Source: Campylobacter sp. (GTDB taxonomy: Bacteria > Campylobacterota > Campylobacteria > Campylobacterales > Campylobacteraceae). From it: DNA of 64,000 bases. The stretch's first letter is position 1. Each line of letters starts with the position of its first letter. The position numbers and the translations under genes were made by a program. The notes beneath the pieces were generated by a model, which saw only the letters and a list, made by a program, of their open reading frames with translations, had not been told where the DNA came from and made no database searches. Of the stretch, positions 8,211-16,112 are shown one piece after another. Location of the stretch: contig NZ_JAHZBQ010000002.1 of NCBI RefSeq assembly GCF_019423325.1, positions 434,001 through 498,000 on the forward strand. The letters run 5' to 3'.

Positions 8211-9719
8211 ATGAACTCACGCGTGCAAAACGAATATCTAAAATCAAAAATTATGAGCGCCGAGGAAGCCTGCGAGCTGATCCCAAATGGCGCATCGGTG
8301 GGCTTTAGCGGCTTTGTTGGGGCGGGCTGCGCGCTAGCGCTACCACAAGCTCTAGCGCAACGAGCGACAGCGCTGCACGAAAAAGGCGAGCCCTATCAAA
8401 TCGAAATTTTTACAGGCGCATCGACCGATCCACTTTTAGACGGAGTTTTGGCAAAAGCAGGTGCCGTGAGCTTTCGCGCGCCGTTTTTTACGGATGCCGA
8501 TATGCGCCGTGCGATAAATAGCGGCGCCGTGCGATACGCGGACGTGCATCTATCAAGCCTTGCCGCGCAGCTTAAGGCGGGCTTTTTTCCGCATCTAAAC
8601 TTTGCCGTGATCGAAGTAGTGGCGATTAAAGAAAGCGGCGTGCTCGTGCCGTCCACGTCGCTAGGCAACAACCAAGCCTGGCTCGATATCGCCGATCGCG
8701 TGATTTTAGAAGTGAATTACTATCAGCCGCTTGAGCTGGAGGGCATTCACGACGTTACAGATCTGCGCCTACCTCCGCACGCTACGGATCTGCCGATCAA
8801 GCACGTAGGCGATCGTGTAGGCAGCCCTTACATGCATGTAGATCCCGCCAAAGTAATCGCTATCATAGAGGCTAGGACGCATGATCGCGTCAATAATTTT
8901 ACTGCCGTGGATGAAATTTCAAGCGCGATTGGGCGAAACGTCGTAAAATTCTTAAAAAACGAGGAAGCTTGCGGCAGACTTCCCGCAAAGAAGCTGCTGC
9001 CGCTACAATCGGGCATCGGCAACGTCGCTAACGCCGTGCTTAGCTCACTACAAAATGCTGGCTACCAAGGGCTGCAGTGCTACTCCGAGGTGATCCAAGA
9101 CGGCATGCTAGATCTCATCAAAAGAGGCGTCGTAGGCACTGCAAGTGCCACAGCGCTATCGCTTAGCCCTGCAGGTGTCGAGGAATTTCAAAAAAACATC
9201 GATTTCTACCGCAAGCACATCATACTGCGTTCGCAAGACGTCTCCAACTCACCAGCGCTTATCAGAAGGCTTGGCGTCGTGTCGATGAATGGCATGCTTG
9301 AGGCAGACATCTACGGCAACGTAAACTCCACTAACGTAATGGGTTCGCAGATGAAAAACGGCATCGGCGGTAGCGGCGACTTCGCTCGCAACGGATATTT
9401 GTCGCTATTTTTAAGCCCGTCACTCGCTAAAGGCGGCGCGGTCAGCGCTATCGTGCCGTTCGTGAGTCACGTTGATCATACCGAGCACGACACTCAGGTC
9501 ATCATCACCGAATACGGCATCGCCGATCTGCGTGGTAAATGCCCTCGTGAGCGGGCTCGCGCGATGATAAGTATCGCGCATCCCACTTACCAAGACGCGC
9601 TGAGAGATTATTTCGAGCGGGCATGTGCGCAGCCCTGTGCGGGGCATACTCCACACATCCTAAGCGAGGCGCTGTCGTGGCATCAAAGATTTAAGGATAC
9701 GGGGAGCATGAAGGCTTAG
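8211..9719 (+). CDS. Acetyl-CoA hydrolase/transferase family protein, probable succinate:acetate CoA-transferase
   Basis: 502 residues, matching the usual 500-510 of the Cat1/ScpC/AarC class. It has an N-terminal CoA-transferase domain (MSAEEACELIPNGASVGFSG), a middle SLGNNQAWLDIADRVILEVN segment, and a C-terminal domain with LQCYSEVIQDGML, whose Glu fits the catalytic glutamate that forms the glutamyl-CoA thioester. The GIGGSGDFARNGYLSLF and ITEYGIADLRGKCPRERA motifs complete the family signature. Such enzymes move CoA between succinyl-CoA and acetate (or hydrolyse acetyl-CoA), linking acetate handling with the TCA cycle. It is monocistronic, with its own promoter. Substrate preference is inferred. 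Confidence 0.88.
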   Translation: MNSRVQNEYLKSKIMSAEEACELIPNGASVGFSGFVGAGCALALPQALAQRATALHEKGEPYQIEIFTGASTDPLLDGVLAKAGAVSFRAPFFTDADMRRAINSGAVRYADVHLSSLAAQLKAGFFPHLNFAVIEVVAIKESGVLVPSTSLGNNQAWLDIADRVILEVNYYQPLELEGIHDVTDLRLPPHATDLPIKHVGDRVGSPYMHVDPAKVIAIIEARTHDRVNNFTAVDEISSAIGRNVVKFLKNEEACGRLPAKKLLPLQSGIGNVANAVLSSLQNAGYQGLQCYSEVIQDGMLDLIKRGVVGTASATALSLSPAGVEEFQKNIDFYRKHIILRSQDVSNSPALIRRLGVVSMNGMLEADIYGNVNSTNVMGSQMKNGIGGSGDFARNGYLSLFLSPSLAKGGAVSAIVPFVSHVDHTEHDTQVIITEYGIADLRGKCPRERARAMISIAHPTYQDALRDYFERACAQPCAGHTPHILSEALSWHQRFKDTGSMKA

Positions 9720-10295
9720 AGCGAATTTGCTTGAGCTAATGGGCTAAAGCCTAAAATTTAAGCTCATTCTTGCTGAAGCGGGAAAGTTTGCACTTAAAAA
9801 TTCCGCCTGCATTTGAAAGCGCTATCGCTACTTAGAGCAAAACTCGTTAAAATTTTTATTTTTGCAAAGCTCGCGCGAAATGTTTATTATATGAATGAAT
9901 TGAAAATTTGCGCCATAAAATTTTAAAATTTGCAGGCGGGTTTAAGGTGCGGAATTTAAAATTTTATCGCTACGGAATTTTAAAATTTAGCCCTAAATTT
10001 GCAGCTCGCGCATTTCAAATTTTAAAATTCTACGGCTTGGAATTTTAAAATTTTGAACTTCGCAAAATTTCATCCATAGATCCCCATTAAATTTTAAATT
10101 TAGCTCTCACTTCATTTGCCAAGCCAATCCTAGCTATAAGGCGCGCCATAAGTTTGCGATAAAACCGCGTAGTATTTGCCAAGATAAATTCCGTATTAAA
10201 GCAGCGACTTGCTAAATCAGAATTTCTCGCCTTACGAAGGCGATCTTTGGGCTATAAATTTAAAAAGACGAGCTATAAGCCTCGGCGAGATGAGA
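9720..10295. other. Intergenic stretch with clustered AAATTTTAAAATTT palindromes
   Basis: No gene is visible. Between about 9920 and 10070 there are at least five copies of an (G)AATTTTAAAATTT word, separated by 10-25 base spacers such as GCTACG and TACGGCTTG. The separated, similarly oriented words look like a short dispersed repeat. The right part (10090-10295) shows no recognisable feature; it sits between converging genes. Confidence 0.6.
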
Positions 10296-11015
10296 TTAGA
10301 ATTTTATCCTCGAAGGCTCCATCGGTTTGCTGTAGAAGTAGCCCTGCATATATTTAATCCCCATCTCCTCTAAGATGATTGAAATTTCGTGGTTTTCTAC
10401 GTATTCGGCGATGAGCTCGTAGCCCTGCTTGCGCGCAAAGTTAGCGATCGTTTCGACGATGGCGCGCGAGTTTTTGTCGTTTGCGATGTTTTTGATGAGC
10501 GCTCCGTCGATCTTTATATAATCCACGTCGAGCGTTAAAATTCTATAGTAGTTGGAGTATCCGCTGCCAAAATCGTCTATCGCGACCTTGCAGCCGTAGT
10601 TTTTGGCTACGGCGATGAAGCTGCGTAGACTCTCGTAATCGTCAAATTCCTCGCTTTCTAAAATTTCAATAAATAGATTTGAAGCATTTGGGCTGGATGC
10701 GAGTTTGCGCTCTAAAAGCTCCTTGATGCCTTCGTTTGCGATGTCAAAATATGAAAGATTTATGCTAAAGCAAGTCCCTGCGAAGCGGTCTAGCAAGCGA
10801 AAGGCTTCGTTTATTACGACCTGAGTTAGCGGGATGTAAAGCGAGGTTTGCTTTGCAATGTCGATAAACTCACCCGGGCAGCGCGTCTTGCCCGAGCGAT
10901 CGATTAGGCGGATTAGAATTTCATATACTAACGGGACATAGTCGCCGCCCTCGGTGCCGTATGTATTGCCGCTAGGATCGCGGTGGGTGATATCAAATAT
11001 CGGCTGGACAAGCAC
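10296..11015 (-). CDS. EAL-domain c-di-GMP phosphodiesterase half, separated from its GGDEF half by an in-frame stop
   Basis: 239 codons from a GTG at 11013-11015. The EAL core looks catalytically complete: YEILIR (EIL replacing EAL), FSINLSY (Asn), IEILESE (Glu), IDDFGSGYSN (Asp-Asp), VDYIKIDG (Lys), LIAEYVEN (Glu) and YMQGYFYSKP (Gln). EAL enzymes hydrolyse cyclic di-GMP. The upstream gene ends with TAA at 11022-11024, and translation beyond it in the same frame runs straight into this domain, so both parts are one interrupted GGDEF-EAL protein. The EAL half could still be made by stop readthrough or by reinitiation at the GTG. It is the last gene of the operon. Confidence 0.85.
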   Translation of the reverse strand: MLVQPIFDITHRDPSGNTYGTEGGDYVPLVYEILIRLIDRSGKTRCPGEFIDIAKQTSLYIPLTQVVINEAFRLLDRFAGTCFSINLSYFDIANEGIKELLERKLASSPNASNLFIEILESEEFDDYESLRSFIAVAKNYGCKVAIDDFGSGYSNYYRILTLDVDYIKIDGALIKNIANDKNSRAIVETIANFARKQGYELIAEYVENHEISIILEEMGIKYMQGYFYSKPMEPSRIKF

Positions 11016-11021
11016 AAAGAC

Positions 11022-12716
11022 TTAGTTTTTCTTGATCGCGTTTTGAATGGTGTTGATCATAATCTGGTTTTGAAGATATTTTTCCTCAATCGCATTTGGG
11101 CGCGAGTAAAAGCCCACGTGCTCGTTTTTGCTCTGCGCCTCATACATCGCCATAACCGCCTGAAAGACCCTATTTGCGCCGCCCGCTACATCTGCGCGCT
11201 CGCTTACGCCCATCGTGATATTTAAAGGCGCGGAGGCAAAGCCCTCGGTGGTATGGAGATTAAAGACCTTGTCGGTGAAGTATTTGTTTATGATCTCCAC
11301 GTCGCGCGCGACATTTAGTCCATCGTAAAATAGGCAAAACTCATCCGATTGGATGCGAAAGATACTGGCTTTGATCTCGTGCGATTCGATACACATCGCA
11401 AGCGTACGCGCAAAGGAGCGCAGAATTTCATTCGTCGTCTCCGCCTTGTAAAAAAGCCGCAAATTTGCAAAATTTACGATAGTGATGTAGATCGCTACGC
11501 CCGTTTTTTCGGCGTTTATTAGCTCGTATAGCGCTGCTTCGTTGCCCTGGCCCGTAAGATGATCGATATAGACTTGATTGTTTAAGCTCTCCTTCGCGCT
11601 CGCAAGAGCTAGCTTCATAATCTCGCGCTCGCCGATGTCATGAGCGTAAAGCGCATATAGCGGCGGCTTGGATGCAGCAGCGATATTTGCTAGTCTTAGG
11701 CTCACATCGGCTAGCTCGCCGTTTTTACGAAGCAGGCGCGTATCTTTGGCGCTTTTATTTACCATCGCAGGAAGTTCGATCCCTTTATCTTTGGGCATCA
11801 AAACTCCAAGATCGCTTCCTTCCAGCTCGCTTTGTTCGTAGCCGCTTAAGCTAAGCGCGCTTTTATTGGCGTATAAAATTTTAAAGCTTTGATCTGCTAA
11901 AACTATCGCTTCGCCTGCTTGCTTGCATAATGCGCGATAGGGCGCGAGGGCGCGTTTGCTACGCAAAGCATTGGAATTTATGATGTAAGTAAGCAGTAAA
12001 AACGACAAAAACACCGCCGTGTAAAGCATCGTCATTTGCATAAACGAGCCGTAAAATTCCTCGCTAGCGTAATAAAATCGCTCGCGCAGGCTTACGAAGC
12101 GCTCGTTTAGCAATGAGAGATTATCGCTTACGATGATATTTTGACGCTCGAAATTCCTTAAAATTTGCCGTGCGATTCCTATAAACGCAGCTTCGTCGGG
12201 GCTTGACGCATCTGCGCTTTCTAACGCGCTTTTTAAAGCAGATATTTCGGAGCGATTTTTATAGTTAAGCCCTAAAATTTGAGAGTAGAGATTTGCTCTT
12301 TGCGCACTTGCGCCGCTGGATAAAAATTTTTGCTGAAGACTTTGAAAAAGGATTAAATTCTGCGAATTTAAAGCCCCAAGCTCATCCAAAAGCGAAATTT
12401 TATCGCTAAAAGCGCTTCCGATCGCGCGCACATCGCTACTAAGTCCGATTTTATCGATGATTTTGTCTTTTTGTAAAGCTTGCAGCACCTGATAGATGCC
12501 GCGCATATCGGCATTCGCGATCGAAAAGTCCCTTCTTGCGATCTTTGCATCAAATAATATATTTAAGCGGTTATCAGCGTTATCGATCAAAGCTAGCTCG
12601 CGCGAAATTGTGCTAAATCTCGCTACATCTCTTAGCGACGAGAAATAATTCCCGGCGATGATTATGCCTAATATCATAATCCCCGCCATCAAAGCCCACA
12701 TTATCTTATCTTTCAT
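11022..12716 (-). CDS. Membrane-anchored PAS-GGDEF protein (degenerate GGDEF), prematurely stopped
   Basis: 564 residues. A TM helix near 8-25, a periplasmic helical sensor region and a second TM near 232-248 are followed by a PAS domain (about 260-370: GEAIVLADQSFKILYANKSA, LSLSGYEQSELEGSDLGVL) and a GGDEF domain. The active-site loop reads RIQSDEFCLF, so GG is replaced by QS and cyclase activity is unlikely; it may act as a GTP-binding regulator. The frame ends at TAA 11022-11024 in the usual GGDEF-EAL linker (NAIKKN), and the EAL domain continues in frame afterwards. It overlaps the upstream peroxidase gene by 11 bases. Confidence 0.85.
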   Translation of the reverse strand: MKDKIMWALMAGIMILGIIIAGNYFSSLRDVARFSTISRELALIDNADNRLNILFDAKIARRDFSIANADMRGIYQVLQALQKDKIIDKIGLSSDVRAIGSAFSDKISLLDELGALNSQNLILFQSLQQKFLSSGASAQRANLYSQILGLNYKNRSEISALKSALESADASSPDEAAFIGIARQILRNFERQNIIVSDNLSLLNERFVSLRERFYYASEEFYGSFMQMTMLYTAVFLSFLLLTYIINSNALRSKRALAPYRALCKQAGEAIVLADQSFKILYANKSALSLSGYEQSELEGSDLGVLMPKDKGIELPAMVNKSAKDTRLLRKNGELADVSLRLANIAAASKPPLYALYAHDIGEREIMKLALASAKESLNNQVYIDHLTGQGNEAALYELINAEKTGVAIYITIVNFANLRLFYKAETTNEILRSFARTLAMCIESHEIKASIFRIQSDEFCLFYDGLNVARDVEIINKYFTDKVFNLHTTEGFASAPLNITMGVSERADVAGGANRVFQAVMAMYEAQSKNEHVGFYSRPNAIEEKYLQNQIMINTIQNAIKKN

Positions 12717-13578
12717 CCTGTGCCTCCGTCATATCGCCTTTAAGTGTAGCTAAAAAGCTCATCAAAGCATCAAGCTCCTCATCGCTAAGATCGTATTTTA
12801 GCAGATCCTTTGCGATCTGCCGCACCGCAAGACGCAAATCCGTCTGCCCGTTTACGTAAGGTGCGGTTTGCGTGATATTGCGCAAGCTAGGCACGCGGCG
12901 CAACTCAAATCCATCGGAAGTGAGCCTATGCTTAGGCGCATCCTCCTCTTCCGCGCTTGGGCGAATTTTAGTAAAGCTGCCGGTGCCTAGGCTAACGCCG
13001 TTATGACATGCCGAGCACAGCCGCACAAAAAGCACATATCCGTTATATTCGGCATCATTTAGCTTAACCTCGCCGCGTAAAAATCGGTCAAATTTGGAAT
13101 TTATCGCCGTTTTGGACTTTAAAAATTCTTTCAGCGCATCAATGAAGTTCGCCGTATTCGCCTCGCCGTAAGCACTTTCAAAAGCCTGCTTGTAAGCTAA
13201 ATTCTTCCTGATAAGCTCTAAAATTCTATCTTCGCTCGCATCAAGCTCGTTCTTGCCAAAAACAGACATCGCGATCCGCGCTTCAAAGCCCGCGAAATTA
13301 TAATCGCCCAAGTAACGATCAAAATAATAAGAATTTATGAGCGTAGGCACGCGTCCGTCGCGCACCGAAGCGCCCGAATCGTTTAAATAAAAATTGTGGC
13401 AGCTCTCGCAGGAGCGGCCTTTGCGGCTAAATCTTACGTCAGTAAAAATTTTTGCGCCCAGCCGCGCCTTTTGCGGGTCATATTTAGGCACCTCAAGCGG
13501 CGTAAAAAGATTGCCGCAAAGCCCCAAAAGCGGCGCTAGGCTAAATATAAAACAGCTTAAAACTCGCTTCGATATCAT
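12706..13578 (-). CDS. Di-haem cytochrome c peroxidase family protein
   Basis: 290 residues with an N-terminal signal peptide (about 1-21) and two haem c attachment sites, C57-E-S-C60-H61 and C188-S-A-C191-H192. The sequence KARLGAKIFTDVRFS before the first and RVPSLRNITQTAPYVNG near the end match bacterial CCP/MauG-like proteins. Known members reduce H2O2 in the periplasm with electrons from cytochrome c; this one is somewhat short. Its 3' end overlaps the GGDEF gene by 11 bases and its 5' end overlaps the methyltransferase by 38, so the three are co-transcribed. Its position next to a c-di-GMP protein suggests redox-linked signalling, which is inference. Confidence 0.85.
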   Translation of the reverse strand: MISKRVLSCFIFSLAPLLGLCGNLFTPLEVPKYDPQKARLGAKIFTDVRFSRKGRSCESCHNFYLNDSGASVRDGRVPTLINSYYFDRYLGDYNFAGFEARIAMSVFGKNELDASEDRILELIRKNLAYKQAFESAYGEANTANFIDALKEFLKSKTAINSKFDRFLRGEVKLNDAEYNGYVLFVRLCSACHNGVSLGTGSFTKIRPSAEEEDAPKHRLTSDGFELRRVPSLRNITQTAPYVNGQTDLRLAVRQIAKDLLKYDLSDEELDALMSFLATLKGDMTEAQDER

Positions 13579-14449
13579 CGCTTATCATCCCGCCTTTAGC
13601 CCGCTTTTTCAAAATCTCCTCGATCTCGCGCTCGCTGACCTCCGCGCCGTCCATATGCAGGTGCCACGCGGCGTTTTGTACCGCTTCTTGCAGACTGCGT
13701 TTTTGCTCGCGCCTCTCGGTTAAAATTTCGCTTTTAAACTTGATGTCGCGCGCCCCGAGCAGCGCCTCAAACTTTTCGGCGGCGGTAGCAAGCCTTTTAG
13801 CTCCTGTGCCGAAGCGCTCAAACAGCGGCGCTAGCATAGATGAATTGCGCTCGCTCGCCCAGTTTAGATAAATTTTTCGCTCGCCCAAAGCCAAAAACGC
13901 CTCAAAATCTTCCGTGCTTTTTAGCGCAGGGCTCATCGTAAGAAACGCGATGTCAAAAACTGCGGGAATTTTAAAATTTTCGCTCTCGCGGCTTCTACTC
14001 GCAGAATTTTTAAAATTTAAAGCCTGCGCTTCTTGATCTTGCGCGTTTGAAATTTTACTTTGCGGGTGCGGATAAATTTTAAAATTTTCGCCCGCCGCGT
14101 CTGCAAAACCATCGCGGCTCAGCCGCTCGCAAAACTCCGCAAAGCTTAAATTTAATACGTTTTGCAAGCTGATGCCAAACTCCTCCGCGCTGCGCCTTAA
14201 CTCGCGCAGCATCCCCTCCGAGCTATCGATCGCCGTAACCTTGGCGCCCAGCGACGCGAGATACAGCGAGTAAACCCCCGTGCCGGCGCCCACGTCGAGC
14301 AGGCTTTTGCTCGCAAAGCTCACGCCCCAGCCGCGCAGTATCTCAAACACCCGCTTGCCGAAACTGCCCGGCTCGCCGCTAAATTTAGCGTAACTTTCGG
14401 ACTTTTTGTCCCAGCTATTTTCATCTGATTTTTCGCCGATTTTCTCCAC
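13541..14449 (-). CDS. Class I SAM-dependent methyltransferase with a low-complexity insertion
   Basis: 302 residues. Motif I is SLLDVGAGTGVYSLYLA at about 49-65, followed by AKVTAIDSSEGMLRELR (the acidic ribose-binding residue) and FDIAFLTMSPALKS (motif IV region). Between about residues 120 and 165 lies an Asn/Ser/Phe/Lys-rich insertion containing ENFKI, LNFKNSAS and ENFKIP, which splits the normally compact Rossmann fold. The underlying DNA at 13960-14090 carries the same AATTTTAAAATTTT words seen in intergenic repeats. The substrate is unknown. It is the first gene of the leftward operon with the peroxidase and is divergent from znuC. Confidence 0.75.
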   Translation of the reverse strand: MEKIGEKSDENSWDKKSESYAKFSGEPGSFGKRVFEILRGWGVSFASKSLLDVGAGTGVYSLYLASLGAKVTAIDSSEGMLRELRRSAEEFGISLQNVLNLSFAEFCERLSRDGFADAAGENFKIYPHPQSKISNAQDQEAQALNFKNSASRSRESENFKIPAVFDIAFLTMSPALKSTEDFEAFLALGERKIYLNWASERNSSMLAPLFERFGTGAKRLATAAEKFEALLGARDIKFKSEILTERREQKRSLQEAVQNAAWHLHMDGAEVSEREIEEILKKRAKGGMISDDIEASFKLFYI

Positions 14450-14509
14450 CGCTAGCCTTTAAATTTTTTGTAATAATAGCAAAATTTGGCAATTTTTCCG
14501 AATTTGGGC

Positions 14510-14515
14510 TATAAT
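14510..14515 (+). promoter_or_regulatory. TATAAT -10 box upstream of znuC-like gene
   Basis: TATAAT in a TTTGGGCTATAATAAATG context, 33 bases before the chosen ATG at 14549. It lies in the divergent region between the methyltransferase and the metal transporter. Confidence 0.6.
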
Positions 14516-14548
14516 AAATGCTTTCAAAATCTAGGCGAAAGGGCGTTC

Positions 14549-15316
14549 ATGGCGGACGTGACGATAAGAAATTTGAACTTTGCTTACGAAAAACGCGAAA
14601 TTTTAAAAGATATAAACTTAAACTACGAGCTGCGCGATTTTTTAGCGATTTTCGGGCCCAACGGCGGCGGCAAAAGCACCCTTTTAAAGCTGCTTTTGGG
14701 GCTGCTGCGACCAAGCTCGGGCACGATCGAAATTTTAGGCAGATCACCCGCGCTTGCCAGAGCGCAAATGGGCTACGTACCGCAGTTTATAGCGATAAAC
14801 AAAAGCTTTCCCATAAGCGTGCTCGAAGTCGTTTTAATGGGGCTGATAGATAAGAAAATTTTCGGCTTTTACTCTAAATCCGAGCGCGAGCAAGCCATGC
14901 AAGCCCTGGGGCGCGTAGGTATGCAAGACCTTGCAGGGTGCCGTATCAGCGAGCTTAGCGGCGGGCAGAGACAGCGCGTTTACATCGCACGGGCGCTGTG
15001 TGCGAAGGCTAAAATTTTACTTCTCGATGAGCCGCTAGCGAGCATCGACACGATGGGGCAGGTTCAAATTTACGAGCTTTTAAAATCCCTAAACGAAGGC
15101 GGCTGCGGCATAATTCTAATCAGCCACGACGTGCAGCTTGCGCTAAACTACGCAAACCGCGCTCTTTATGTTGCAAACGGCTCGGCGCATACTCATGAGA
15201 TCGATCCGGGGGGTAGGGCGGAATTTTTAGATCACCTGCGACGCGAGCACGGACACTTCTGCGCCGTCGATCTCGCGCTTAACGAATGCTGCTGCAAGGA
15301 GGGCGAAAATGGCTGA
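14549..15316 (+). CDS. znuC: Zinc/manganese-type ABC transporter ATPase (ZnuC-like)
   Basis: 255 residues from ATG 14549 (GAAAGGGCG upstream); the frame is open further upstream but runs over the promoter. Walker A is GPNGGGKSTLLK, the signature is LSGGQRQRVYIARAL, Walker B is ILLLDEPLAS, and the H-loop is LISHDVQ. The sequence is of the metal (zinc/manganese) import class. The C-terminus is rich in His and Cys (SAHTHEID, REHGHFCAVD, NECCCKEG), compatible with cytoplasmic metal sensing or binding. It overlaps the permease gene by 8 bases. No periplasmic ZnuA-type protein is encoded next to it. Metal identity is inferred. Confidence 0.82.
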   Translation: MADVTIRNLNFAYEKREILKDINLNYELRDFLAIFGPNGGGKSTLLKLLLGLLRPSSGTIEILGRSPALARAQMGYVPQFIAINKSFPISVLEVVLMGLIDKKIFGFYSKSEREQAMQALGRVGMQDLAGCRISELSGGQRQRVYIARALCAKAKILLLDEPLASIDTMGQVQIYELLKSLNEGGCGIILISHDVQLALNYANRALYVANGSAHTHEIDPGGRAEFLDHLRREHGHFCAVDLALNECCCKEGENG

Positions 15317-16112
15317 AATTCTATCCTACGACTTCATGCGAAACGCCCTACTCGGCGGACTTTTGGTCAGTATAGTCTGCGGTGTCGTGGGCTCTTTAGT
15401 CGTGATAAATCGCATGAGCTTCATAGCAGGCGGCATCGCGCACGGCGCATACGGCGGCATCGGCATCGCGCTATTTTTAGGTATCTCGCCCGTGCTGGGA
15501 GCTAGCGTATTTGCGCTGTTTTTGGGGCTGCTAATCGCCTACGTCACGCTGCGAAACACCGAGCGCTTCGACGCCGTAATAGGCGCGATATGGGCGTTTG
15601 GAATGGCGCTTGGGATAATCTTCGCCGATCTCACGCCCGGGTACAAATCCGATCTGATGAGCTTTCTGTTCGGCTCGATCTTAGCGATAAATCATGAAAA
15701 TTTGATCTTCATCGGCATTTGCGGCGCGGCATTTGTGTCGCTTACGGCGTGCTTTTACAGGCAGTTTTTAGCGATCAGCTTCGATAAGGAATTTGCCCTG
15801 CTGCGCGGAGTTAATACGAGCGTCTTTTACTACGTCCTCGTAGTGATGGCGAGCCTCGCGGTGGTCGCGTCGATTCAGATCGTAGGACTAATCTTAGTGA
15901 TCTCGCTGATGACGATTCCGCCTTTCATCGCCGAAAAAATTTCAAAAAGCCTAGGCTCGATGATGGCGATAAGCTGCGCGCTATCGGCGCTTTTCTGCGC
16001 GGCGGGGCTTATTTTGAGCTTTAAGCTCAATCTAACCAGCGGCGCCTCAATAATCCTAGTCGCCTCGGTCTGCTTTTTCGCAAGCTCGATCTTTAGCAAA
16101 CTTCGCGCCTAA
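15309..16112 (+). CDS. znuB: Metal ABC transporter permease (ZnuB-like)
   Basis: 267 residues with about eight hydrophobic helices. SFIAGGIAHGAYGGIGIALFLG near the N-terminus and VVASIQIVGLILVISLMTIPP in the second half are characteristic of the ABC-3 family of zinc, manganese and iron permeases. It forms the inner-membrane channel for the ATPase encoded just upstream, with overlapping reading frames indicating translational coupling. Its last 57 bases overlap the 3' end of the convergent DMT permease gene. The matching substrate-binding protein must be encoded elsewhere. Confidence 0.85.
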   Translation: MAEILSYDFMRNALLGGLLVSIVCGVVGSLVVINRMSFIAGGIAHGAYGGIGIALFLGISPVLGASVFALFLGLLIAYVTLRNTERFDAVIGAIWAFGMALGIIFADLTPGYKSDLMSFLFGSILAINHENLIFIGICGAAFVSLTACFYRQFLAISFDKEFALLRGVNTSVFYYVLVVMASLAVVASIQIVGLILVISLMTIPPFIAEKISKSLGSMMAISCALSALFCAAGLILSFKLNLTSGASIILVASVCFFASSIFSKLRA

